Below are positions 34,562-42,557 of a stretch of 64,000 nucleotides of DNA, in pieces. This DNA comes from Sporosarcina sp. D27 (lineage in GTDB: Bacteria > Bacillota > Bacilli > Bacillales_A > Planococcaceae): positions 22,546 through 86,545 of the forward strand of contig NZ_AZUC01000048.1 of the NCBI RefSeq assembly GCF_000586555.1, written 5' to 3'. Every line of letters begins with the position of its first letter. Positions within the stretch are counted from its first letter, which is position 1. The notes beneath the pieces were generated by a model, which was not told the origin of the DNA, searched no databases, and was given only the letters and a program-made list of their open reading frames with translations. A program made the position numbers and the translations under genes.

Positions 34562-35365
34562 TTGTTAAAACAAAAAGAACTAATGGCAAGGGTTAAGGAA
34601 CTTGTCCAGTCAGATGAACGAATATCTGCTTGTATGATGTATGGGTCTTTTACAAAAGGAGAGGGAGATCAATACTCTGATATAGAATATTATGTTTTTC
34701 TGAAAGATGATACAATTTCCACCTTTGATTCAGCAAAATGGCTAAATGAAGTCGCTTCCTACCATTTACTCTATCAAAATGAGTACGGTACGGAAGTAGT
34801 AATTTTTGAAAATCTAATACGTGGTGAATTTCATTTCCTTTCCGAAAGCGAAATGAATATTATTCCTTCATTCAAAGAATCAGGCTACATTCCTGACACA
34901 AAAGCAATGTTTATTTATGATGAAACAGGACAATTAGAATTGTATTTATCAGGGTTGGAAGGTTCGGGACCAAATAGACTTACAGAAGAAAACGTAAATT
35001 TTTTATTGAATAATTTTTCCAACCTATGGTTAATGGGGATTAATGTTCTTAAAAGAGGGGAATATGCACGTTCACTGGAAATTTTATCTCAATTACAAAA
35101 AAATATACTGCAACTCATTCGAATTGCGGAAGAAAATGCCGATAATTGGTTTAATATGACAAAGAATCTTGAAAAAGAAATTAGTCCTGAAAACTATGAA
35201 AAGTTTAAAAAGACTACTGCCCGATTAAATGAATTAGAACTATATGAAGCCTATAAGAACTCTTTGCTTCTCGTTATGGAATTTCGAAATCTTGTTGAAA
35301 AACAGTATCAGTTAACCGTTAGCAATGATTTTTTCGAAAAACTGTTACATTATATGAATGAATAG
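34562..35365 (+). CDS. lnuB: Lincosamide nucleotidyltransferase, Lnu(B)-like
   Basis: 267 residues starting at TTG after AAGGAA. The nucleotidyltransferase motif 'GSFTKGEGDQYSDIEYY' (GS...SDxE) lies at about 28-44, and the chain follows Lnu(B) closely as I remember it ('MLKQKEL', 'NLIRGEFHFLSE', 'NLWLMGINVLKRGEYARSLE'). It adenylylates lincomycin/clindamycin at a hydroxyl, giving lincosamide resistance. Expression is expected to be controlled by the leader just upstream. AT-rich composition and the accessory surroundings point to horizontal transfer. It differs from Lnu(B) at many positions, so it may be a new variant. Confidence 0.85.
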   Translation: MLKQKELMARVKELVQSDERISACMMYGSFTKGEGDQYSDIEYYVFLKDDTISTFDSAKWLNEVASYHLLYQNEYGTEVVIFENLIRGEFHFLSESEMNIIPSFKESGYIPDTKAMFIYDETGQLELYLSGLEGSGPNRLTEENVNFLLNNFSNLWLMGINVLKRGEYARSLEILSQLQKNILQLIRIAEENADNWFNMTKNLEKEISPENYEKFKKTTARLNELELYEAYKNSLLLVMEFRNLVEKQYQLTVSNDFFEKLLHYMNE

Positions 35366-35376
35366 AAAAAAACTTA

Positions 35377-35793
35377 TTGTGCTATCGGGTGCTTAATACA
35401 AAAAGGAAGGTGAGTGAGAGAATAAAATTCAACTCTTTAATTCCAGAGTTTTCAGTTAAGTACATTGAGAAGTCGAAATGGTTTTATATAGATATACTTG
35501 GATTCCAAAGTACCAATGAAACCCCACAAGAAAAACAACTCATCATCCGAGATAATGGGATCGGAATTACACCACAAGAGCTACCAAGAATATTTAACCG
35601 AGGATTTACAGGTGAAACGGGGCGAACATACTCTAAATCAACAGGGATGGGCCTATATTTAGCACAACAATTATCCAATAAACTTGGTCACTATATTACT
35701 TGTACATCTGAAGTTAGTTCCTACACAGAATATATTATCCATTTTCCAAAAGATGATGATCCTTTTTTGTTTATGAATAAGGAAAAGCAATGA
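35377..35793 (+). pseudogene. Chimeric relic: VOC N-terminus joined to a histidine-kinase C-terminus
   Basis: The frame joins about 30 residues typical of a VOC/bleomycin-resistance protein ('KFNSLIPEFSVKYIEKSKWF') to the last 80 residues of a BceS-type kinase ATPase domain ('IIRDNGIGITPQELPRIFNR', 'STGMGLYLAQQLSNKLGH'). Neither half is complete: no phospho-accepting His, and half the VOC fold is gone. The expected VOC start before K-F-N is ATA, preceded by GGTGAGTGAGAGA, so initiation is doubtful. It looks like a deletion junction. A terminator follows. Confidence 0.7.
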
Positions 35794-35822
35794 CTAATAA
35801 TATCAGTCATTGCTTTATTTTT
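35785..35822 (+). terminator. Terminator of the former kinase gene
   Basis: AAGCAATGACT and AGTCATTGCTT arms with a nine-base loop, then TATTTTT. Confidence 0.8.
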
Positions 35823-35823
35823 A

Positions 35824-37131
35824 TCACTTTTGTTGATTAACAATCTTATAGTAAAGATTGGTTGACGACACGTAAAACAAGAAATAGATAACAAAATAAA
35901 TAATTAGTATTGCCCACATGATAGAAGTGAGCTGTGGGAAGTCTCTCACTTCCTCGAATATAGAGTAATTCATAATAAACAAGCTATGCAGCATTCCCAG
36001 TATAAGTGGAGGCAAGAAGACAAAAAGCAGTTTCTTACGGATGACTTTTTTCATTTCAGTGTTACTAACACCAATTTTACGCAGGATAGCATATTGTTTT
36101 TGTTCGTCTGTTGCTTCACGTAATTGTTTGAAATATATAATGCTTCCTAAAGCAAATACAGCGATGACGGCAAGAAAAGCTGCTGTAAACAGTAATAATG
36201 CTGAAGATTCAGCTTGAATAGCATAGCCGTCCGCAAAAGCTGAATAATAGATATCAGGTGATTGCGAAACAATCGCTTGTATTTGTGCTGATAAAGCTGA
36301 CGCATCTTTAGCATTTTCAATTTGGTATAGTTCATACATTTGGGTATTCTGACTATTTTGTATAGTGGCATACGCTTCATCCGAGATAATGAATATAGCA
36401 AGATGAAGAAAAACATTGGTGTTACTCAAATTACTGGCAGGGCCAAGTAGTGCATAGTCTTTTCTTTCTATAAGGTGAAAAGTAGACTCATCTCCTACTT
36501 TTACTGTGAATTCTGATTGATCATCCTGTGTGAACTGTTTGGGTGTATCTATTTTTGAAAGAACAATAGCCTCTTGGCCATGCAGGTTAACTTCCTGGTC
36601 ATCACCGCGTAAGGCAACTATATCGTTAAATTGGGTCTCTGAAAATAAAAGGATATCTTCTGTGAGATAATCCGATTGTTCAAAGGCAACATCTCTGTTT
36701 GTAACGGGATTTACTAAGATCCCTTCAATCGTTTCATGAGTGATAACTGGGTGGTTTGATTCATGAATCAATGTTTCAATTTGATGCTGAATATGTTCAT
36801 CCTGAGATTCGAAAGCAATATCATTTGGGAAATTTTTAGTACTCCCATCGAGTTGAACAGCGTAATCAAATTCCTTTTTACGTTGGTTCATAAAAAATGT
36901 ATTAGCGTAGAGTATGAAAAAAATAATAAATAAAAACACCACAATGGATGCTGCTATAAGCCCTACCTGAAAATTTTCTTCATTTTCTAATGCAGCTAAA
37001 ACATCCTCATTAAAGATTAAAGATGAAAAAGTATATTGAATAACTACTCCAATAATCATCGAAATAAGATAGATGGAGTAAATTCTAAAATTCCGTCTGA
37101 CATTGCGCCACGATAAATCCAATAATTTCAT
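35824..37131 (-). CDS. Bce-type ABC permease with large internal deletion
   Basis: 435 residues against about 640-660 for BceB-type permeases. Two N-terminal helices and 'ILYANTFFMNQRKKEF' are followed abruptly by extracellular-domain sequence ('DYAVQLDGSTKNF...'), so helices 3 to about 6 of the usual ten are missing. The last part is intact: 'QLREATDEQKQYAILRKIGV', then two helices. The deletion keeps the frame. BceAB transporters sense and expel cell-wall antibiotics such as bacitracin with a BceRS partner; this copy is unlikely to work. It overlaps the ATPase stop by 4 bases. Confidence 0.75.
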   Translation of the reverse strand: MKLLDLSWRNVRRNFRIYSIYLISMIIGVVIQYTFSSLIFNEDVLAALENEENFQVGLIAASIVVFLFIIFFILYANTFFMNQRKKEFDYAVQLDGSTKNFPNDIAFESQDEHIQHQIETLIHESNHPVITHETIEGILVNPVTNRDVAFEQSDYLTEDILLFSETQFNDIVALRGDDQEVNLHGQEAIVLSKIDTPKQFTQDDQSEFTVKVGDESTFHLIERKDYALLGPASNLSNTNVFLHLAIFIISDEAYATIQNSQNTQMYELYQIENAKDASALSAQIQAIVSQSPDIYYSAFADGYAIQAESSALLLFTAAFLAVIAVFALGSIIYFKQLREATDEQKQYAILRKIGVSNTEMKKVIRKKLLFVFLPPLILGMLHSLFIMNYSIFEEVRDFPQLTSIMWAILIIYFVIYFLFYVSSTNLYYKIVNQQK

Positions 37132-37874
37132 CTGCGATTTCCCCCTAGAGTGCTCTGAAAGGTGAGGATGCGATCAAAAAATTCCTTTTGGGTTTGTTCT
37201 CCTTTGAACAGCTCATTTACAATCTTACCGTCTCGTAGAAAAATGACACGTTGGCAGTAACTTGCAGCATAGGGGTCATGTGTAATCATCATTATCGTTG
37301 TTTTAAATGTTTGATTAAGTGATTCAATTTGTTCCAGTAGCTGTGTTGCAGAGCGAGAGTCAAGTGCACCTGTAGGTTCATCAGCAAAGACAATCGCTGG
37401 GTTAGTAATAATAGCACGTGCCGAAGCAGTACGCTGTTTCTGCCTGCCAGATATTTCAGATGGATAATGATTTAAGATCGATTCAATGTTTAGCGGTTGA
37501 ATGATATTGGATAGTCGTTTCTCCATTTCCTCAACATGTGTCTTTTGTAATGAGAGTGGCAAAAGAATATTTTCCTTTACTGTCAACGTATCTAGTAGGT
37601 TATAGTCTTGAAAAATAAACCCCATCCGCTTTTGACGAAATTCACGTAATGATTTCTTTTTTACTTCCAATAGCGAGGTCCCTTCAATCCAAATGTTCCC
37701 GCCATTAAATGTGTCAATCGTGGATAATGTATTCATTAATGTTGTTTTTCCTGATCCAGATGGACCCATAATTGCGGTAAACTCACCTTCTTCAACAGCT
37801 AAATCTATATTTTTTAAGACCTGAGTCTTTCCGTATGATTTAGATAAGTTTTTCGTTTGAATAATTGTATTCAT
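37128..37874 (-). CDS. Bce-type ABC transporter ATPase with altered signature motif
   Basis: 248 residues with Walker A GPSGSGKTT, Walker B 'AIVFADEPTGALDS' and 'MITHD'. The ABC signature, normally LSGGQQQR, is ISGRQKQR: the second Gly is Arg and Gln becomes Lys. The signature Gly contacts ATP gamma-phosphate, so activity may be lost. With the deleted permease downstream and the kinase relic on the other side this locus looks decayed. AAAGGGGAC precedes the ATG. Confidence 0.85.
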   Translation of the reverse strand: MNTIIQTKNLSKSYGKTQVLKNIDLAVEEGEFTAIMGPSGSGKTTLMNTLSTIDTFNGGNIWIEGTSLLEVKKKSLREFRQKRMGFIFQDYNLLDTLTVKENILLPLSLQKTHVEEMEKRLSNIIQPLNIESILNHYPSEISGRQKQRTASARAIITNPAIVFADEPTGALDSRSATQLLEQIESLNQTFKTTIMMITHDPYAASYCQRVIFLRDGKIVNELFKGEQTQKEFFDRILTFQSTLGGNRR

Positions 37875-38319
37875 TTGCTTAGTCCCCTTTCAATGTCAAT
37901 ACTATACCTCTGAATAGGATTACCAACCATCGATGTAATATAATGCAACATGACAAATCTGTCACAAATAAAAAATTGCATAGTAGAACTCTCGGTTGGA
38001 AGATTAGAATTACTAAAATAATCGTTATCTTATTAAAATATGTTATAACCATCATGAGAGGACTGTGGATATGATTTTATTTTTACAACCATGATTTATA
38101 TTATTATCTTTTATTGGTCACGACTGACTTTTTGGAGTTAATATAAATAACGAAGGGGGGTTATTGAAGTAACAGGTGCTTATCTTGAATAAAGGAGAGC
38201 ACCATTTCGCTATAGGGGCAGTTTAGTTGATGAAGCTTACTGAAAATATTATTCCATTACTTTACTGTATGAGAATAATCAAATTAAGTATGCCTTGATT
38301 TCTTAATGCACATTATGCT
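37875..38319. other. Intergenic, no gene recognised
   Basis: About 440 bp, AT-rich, between divergent operons; no supported reading frame or structured RNA. The promoter of the TetR operon should be near 38260-38320. Confidence 0.4.
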
Positions 38320-38354
38320 AACATAAAAACAAATGAAAAACTTGTTTTTATGTT
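38320..38354. promoter_or_regulatory. Perfect 13-bp inverted repeat before the TetR gene, operator candidate
   Basis: AACATAAAAACAA (38320-38332) and TTGTTTTTATGTT (38342-38354) with a nine-base centre, ending 23 bases before the tetR ATG. The size and site suit TetR autoregulation; a hairpin role in RNA is the alternative. Confidence 0.6.
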
Positions 38355-38377
38355 TTTATAAGAGAAGGTTTAGGACT

Positions 38378-38986
38378 ATGGCTAAATTCACACAATTAGA
38401 AAAAGAAAGGATTAAAAAAGAATTATTTGAAGTGGCATATCGTTTTTTCGTTGAAAAGGGTTTTAAGAGTACTTCCCTTGAGGATATAACTTCGTCTGTT
38501 GGCATTGCGAAGAGTACTTTTTATGTATTTTTCCAATCAAAAGAAATGCTATATATGGAGTTGTTATCACATGAGGGAGAGCAAATTGAAAATCAGGTTT
38601 GGCCAAAGGTTTTAGCTGCTGAGGATATACGTTCAGCTATAAAAATATACTTAGATGAGATGGCTTTGGAGCTAGAAAATAAGATTTTAACTCAAAGGCT
38701 GATTTACGATCTCGAGGAGTACAAGCTTGTATCAAGAAAGCTAAATCCAGAGTATGTTGGATCAGAGAATCTTAGAAGTATCACCCCTCTTATGGACTTT
38801 ATCAGGTCACGTCAAGATTCTAAGGAGATTATCGACGAAGAACCAAGCGTAATTGCTGGCGTTTTAAGAGCAGCTTTATTAATAGGCTCACAAAAGGGAG
38901 ATTTACTGGAATACAATTATGAAATGATTAGGGAGTTATTATTCGAAGCTGTTGCTGATCGAATTACTCGGTCTTATTTGGTCTAG
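38378..38986 (+). CDS. TetR-family regulator of a macrolide-inactivation operon
   Basis: 202 residues; helix-turn-helix 'TSLEDITSSVGIAKSTFYVF' near 28-47. The ATG at 38378 is chosen: GAGAAGG lies 8-14 bases upstream, while the 15 extra codons from 38333 would be inside the inverted repeat. It is followed after 43 bases by an alpha/beta hydrolase and then a macrolide phosphotransferase. MphR of the mph(A) operon is a TetR protein released by erythromycin; a similar role here is inferred from context. Confidence 0.82.
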   Translation: MAKFTQLEKERIKKELFEVAYRFFVEKGFKSTSLEDITSSVGIAKSTFYVFFQSKEMLYMELLSHEGEQIENQVWPKVLAAEDIRSAIKIYLDEMALELENKILTQRLIYDLEEYKLVSRKLNPEYVGSENLRSITPLMDFIRSRQDSKEIIDEEPSVIAGVLRAALLIGSQKGDLLEYNYEMIRELLFEAVADRITRSYLV

Positions 38987-39029
38987 GTAAGTATTAATCA
39001 GATGAAAGTACTAAAAAAGGTGATAATTC

Positions 39030-39893
39030 ATGACAGAAAAAATAATTCGTTTTAATGATGTTCATATCTGTACTGAGAGTTTTGGAGATATTAATAATCC
39101 AACTATCTTGTTAATTATGGGAGCTACTACATCAATGATTTGGTGGGAGGAAGAGTTTTGTAAGAGATTAAGCGATCAAGGGTTTCATGTTATACGCTAT
39201 GACAATAGGGATGTAGGTAAATCAATTACTTACGAGTATGGCCATCCAGAGTATACTTTTGAGGACTTGGCTGATGATGCAATTCAGGTACTAGATGCGT
39301 ATAAGGTTGATAAGGCTCATATAGTCGGTATGTCTATGGGAGGGATTATTACGCAGATAGTAGCTCTTAAACACCCAAGCAGGGTGCTTACTATTTCATT
39401 GGTTATGACATCAAATTTTGACCCTAGCCTTCCTAAAAAGGATAGTAAAGTAACAGAAGCTTTAGGTGAGCTTAAAATCAAAAATTGGCAAAACAAAGAT
39501 GAAGTGATAGAGTGCTTTATTAAAAAAAGCAAAGTTCTTATAGGCTCTAAACATATATTTGATGAAGAAAAAATAAGAAGACTGAATGAAGAAGAATTTG
39601 ATAGGGCTAGTAATTTACAGAGTAGGGATAATCACGGAATTATAAGGGGATGGGGTTCATATTTATCAAGAACTGCTGAAATAAACGCTCCTACATTGGT
39701 AATTCACGGAATAGAAGACCCTATTATTCCATACGAGCATGGAGTTCATCTCTCTAAGATTATACCAAATGCTGTATTAGTTACCTTAGATGGTTCTGGA
39801 CATGAGCTTAACTATAATGATTGGGATGAAATTATTAATTCTATATCAAAGCATGCAGCAAATTTATTACCGAAATTTTTAAAAATTAGATAG
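39030..39893 (+). CDS. Alpha/beta hydrolase, candidate macrolide esterase
   Basis: 287 residues: oxyanion region 'LLIMGATTSMIWW', 'IRYDNRDVGKS', nucleophile elbow GMSMGG (Ser about 101), acid in 'HGIEDPIIP' and His in 'GSGHELNYND'. This subgroup (RdmC/aclacinomycin esterase-like) includes EstT, a serine esterase that opens macrolide lactones. It lies 11 bases before a macrolide phosphotransferase in the same operon, which makes macrolide hydrolysis a reasonable hypothesis. AAAAGGTG precedes the ATG. Confidence 0.8.
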   Translation: MTEKIIRFNDVHICTESFGDINNPTILLIMGATTSMIWWEEEFCKRLSDQGFHVIRYDNRDVGKSITYEYGHPEYTFEDLADDAIQVLDAYKVDKAHIVGMSMGGIITQIVALKHPSRVLTISLVMTSNFDPSLPKKDSKVTEALGELKIKNWQNKDEVIECFIKKSKVLIGSKHIFDEEKIRRLNEEEFDRASNLQSRDNHGIIRGWGSYLSRTAEINAPTLVIHGIEDPIIPYEHGVHLSKIIPNAVLVTLDGSGHELNYNDWDEIINSISKHAANLLPKFLKIR

Positions 39894-39904
39894 GAGTGAT
39901 TTGA

Positions 39905-40813
39905 ATGGGTAAAGAAATGAAACAAGTTATGGAAATAGCTAAAAAACATAATCTAATTTTAAAGGAAGAAACAATACAGTTTAATGAATCCGGACTGGAT
40001 TTTCAAGTTGTATTTGCCCAAGATGAAAGTGGTACGGAGTGGGTTCTTAGATTGCCTAGGCGGGAAGATGTTATGCCTAGAACAAAGGTAGAAAAACAAG
40101 CATTAGATTTGGTTAATAAGTATGGAAAATCTTTTCAGGCGCCAAATTGGATTATTTACTCAGATGAGCTAATAGCTTACAAGAAGCTAGATGGCGTACC
40201 AGCAGGAACTATAGATCATAATATAGGGAACTATGTTTGGGAAATAGATATTAACAATGTTCCAGAATCTTTTCACAAGTCTCTTGGAAGAGTGTTAGCA
40301 GAGATTCATAGCATACCGAGTGATAAAGCCGTGGAACTTGACTTAGTAGTACACACACCAGAAGAAGCAAGAATGTCAATGAAGCAGCGTATGGATGCGG
40401 TAAGAGCAAAGTTTGGTGTAGGTGAGAATCTATGGAACAGATGGCAAACATGGGTGAATGATGACGATATGTGGCCTAAGAAAACTGGTCTGATTCATGG
40501 AGATATACATGCCGGACATACCATGATTGATAAAGATGCTAATGTGACCGGATTAATCGACTGGACTGAAGCTAAAGTTACAGACATTTCGAATGACTTT
40601 ATTTTCAACTTTAAAGCTTTTGGTGAAGAAGGGTTAGATGCCCTAATTCTTGCTTATAAAGAAGCTGGTGGGTATTACTGGCCTAAGATGAAAGAGCATA
40701 TTATTGAACTTGACGCAGCATACCCAGTTTCAATTGCTGAGTTTGCATTAGTGTCAGGCATCGAGGAATATGAACATATGGCAAAGGAAGCATTGGGAGT
40801 GATAAGTTCGTAG
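39905..40813 (+). CDS. mph: Macrolide 2'-phosphotransferase (Mph family)
   Basis: 302 residues with an aminoglycoside-phosphotransferase fold: nucleotide-binding '[12 protein letters not shown]', catalytic loop '[14 protein letters not shown]' and metal-binding '[12 protein letters not shown]'. The sequence is close to Mph(B)/Mph(C)-type enzymes, which use GTP to phosphorylate the desosamine 2'-OH of 14- to 16-membered macrolides. It is third in the TetR operon. GATAGGAGTG precedes the ATG. High AT content fits acquisition. Confidence 0.88.
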   Translation: MGKEMKQVMEIAKKHNLILKEETIQFNESGLDFQVVFAQDESGTEWVLRLPRREDVMPRTKVEKQALDLVNKYGKSFQAPNWIIYSDELIAYKKLDGVPAGTIDHNIGNYVWEIDINNVPESFHKSLGRVLAEIHSIPSDKAVELDLVVHTPEEARMSMKQRMDAVRAKFGVGENLWNRWQTWVNDDDMWPKKTGLIHGDIHAGHTMIDKDANVTGLIDWTEAKVTDISNDFIFNFKAFGEEGLDALILAYKEAGGYYWPKMKEHIIELDAAYPVSIAEFALVSGIEEYEHMAKEALGVISS

Positions 40814-41025
40814 GTGGTTGATGCCTTCGTTGACACGTTCCCACATAATTCGGTTTCCACATAAGTAAAAATCGCTTGTATAGCAGTAAGAGAGATTGTG
40901 AAGGATTACTCTTTAACTAAAGGGTGCATTAGTTCAATTAGATGTTAGAATTAATCATTATCTAATCTTAGGCGGAAGAAATGATTAATCGCTTTATAAA
41001 AATCCTATAGCATTTGGTGAAGAGA

Positions 41026-41068
41026 GAACCTGTTTTAAATTAGCCTTTTTTAAAACAGGTTCTTTGTG
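41026..41068 (+). terminator. Terminator downstream of the mph operon
   Basis: GAACCTGTTTTAAA (41026-41039) and TTTAAAACAGGTTC (41049-41062) are perfectly complementary; TTTGTGTTT follows. It lies 210 bases after the mph stop. Confidence 0.75.
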
Positions 41069-41106
41069 TTTAAATTAAAAAGTGAGTTCTCTTTGAATAA
41101 ATATTA

Positions 41107-41181
41107 TTTTAAACCCGAATTTGATTGACTTTTAAACAGAAATCGTCCAAACTAAAAACAAGAATAAACGTTCGGTTTAAA
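41107..41181. promoter_or_regulatory. Imperfect inverted repeat in the recombinase-operon promoter region
   Basis: TTTAAACCCGAA and TTCGGTTTAAA (one base shorter) lie about 50 bases apart, just before the first recombinase gene. It could be an operator or part of an attachment site. Confidence 0.35.
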
Positions 41182-41201
41182 GGTTTGGAGGAGGGGATAA
41201 A

Positions 41202-42557
41202 ATGTATAATGCAAAATATCGATTCGTCTGGAAGGCGATAAAATACAATAGAAAACAAGGTGGAGAAATTGTAAGTACACCTTCATTTATTATTGGTCTA
41301 GAGGATAGAGAAACAAAAGAAGTTTTCCCTCATCCCATAAGCCATTTTTTGTATAAGAAATACCATAGAAACTCGGGTTCAGTAAATACTGAATTAACTG
41401 TGGCGCAAATTATTGTTCCCTTCTTGAACTTTGTATTAGATAAAGTGAATCAAGAAGCGTTAAATTATACTGCAATCAAAGGATTGGTTGACTTACAAGA
41501 GTGTCATGCTAATGCTTATTTACAATATTGTGTAGATGAAAAATCAAATAAGAATAGCACTTTAGAAATGAAAGAGAACTTTTTATCCAAGTTTTATAAG
41601 TACTTATGGGATGAAAAAGTATTAAAGCATAAGCCCAGATTCAAGTTAGTTTCAGTAAGAACAGGAAAAGAAATCAGAAAAGTCTATAAAATAGACTTTA
41701 CCTACAAGAAGACAGATGAAACTCTTTTACGTGAGAAGATTAAAAGAAAAGATTTAGTTCCTCAAAATCATGAATCTAACGAGAACAGAATCTTTATTCG
41801 TTTGCAATATATTCGAGAGATACTTTACGTAGCAAAGCATGAAGTACCTGATATAGCATTTGGAGTGGCTTTACAAATTTTTGGAGGGTTACGTAAAGGT
41901 GAAGTCGTAAACCTGACTAGAACAGCTTTAAAGTCGCAAAATGGGCAAGATTATGGTGTTGAAGGATTAGTGATACTTGTCAGGGATCGTCAACTTGATT
42001 TATTTAATAGGTTTGAGGATGTTTCAACAATGCAGGTGAAAAATCCAAGAGACCAATCATGTCTTATTGATCCAATTTTAAATTATCTATATAAAAATCA
42101 TATGGAAGTGGTACTTAAAAAGGTGAAAGGACCTAAACAGCCTAATGCATTGTTTTATAATACGGAAGGAAATTCAATGTCTGCCGACACGTATGATAAG
42201 CGCTTTTTAAAATTAAAGAATGCTTATTTAGGGATGTTATTAGGTACAGAAGGTAGATATCAGGATTATTTAGACTTCTCTCAAACAAAGTGGCGCTCTC
42301 ATATAGGGAGAGGAGTATTTACAAACATGTGTTTAGATGCTGGATTTAATGAAAAACAGACGGCCGTATTACGAGGTGATAGATCTACTCAATCAATGGA
42401 GTCATATTTTGATATTATAACTGCCACTTATAATATTCGAAAGGCTTTAGGCTTACTCTCTCCAGATCAATCTAGTAATATAGCAAACTTAAATATGCCA
42501 ATAAATAATAAAATGTGGAAGGAGGTTCAAGAATTTGGGTCAGGACTTAGAAATTAA
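41202..42557 (+). CDS. ginA: GinA-like tyrosine recombinase of an integrative island
   Basis: 451 residues. Its C-terminal half is a tyrosine-recombinase domain: Arg231 in 'FGGLRKGEVVNL', His367-x-x-Arg370 in 'WRSHIGRGVF', Arg-rich 'LRGDRSTQSMESYF' with nucleophile Tyr402. The usual LGH histidine position is changed to RGD. It is the first of four overlapping genes, the arrangement of GInt islands (ginABCD: three large integrases plus a small protein); Tn554-type TnpA is the alternative relative. GGAGGAGGGG precedes the ATG. Strongly AT-rich. Confidence 0.7.
   Translation: MYNAKYRFVWKAIKYNRKQGGEIVSTPSFIIGLEDRETKEVFPHPISHFLYKKYHRNSGSVNTELTVAQIIVPFLNFVLDKVNQEALNYTAIKGLVDLQECHANAYLQYCVDEKSNKNSTLEMKENFLSKFYKYLWDEKVLKHKPRFKLVSVRTGKEIRKVYKIDFTYKKTDETLLREKIKRKDLVPQNHESNENRIFIRLQYIREILYVAKHEVPDIAFGVALQIFGGLRKGEVVNLTRTALKSQNGQDYGVEGLVILVRDRQLDLFNRFEDVSTMQVKNPRDQSCLIDPILNYLYKNHMEVVLKKVKGPKQPNALFYNTEGNSMSADTYDKRFLKLKNAYLGMLLGTEGRYQDYLDFSQTKWRSHIGRGVFTNMCLDAGFNEKQTAVLRGDRSTQSMESYFDIITATYNIRKALGLLSPDQSSNIANLNMPINNKMWKEVQEFGSGLRN

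Noticed and set aside
41202..42557. Phage integrase marking a prophage
   Set aside because: No capsid, terminase, portal, holin or phage repressor genes occur in the window; the operon structure fits a recombinase-only island instead.
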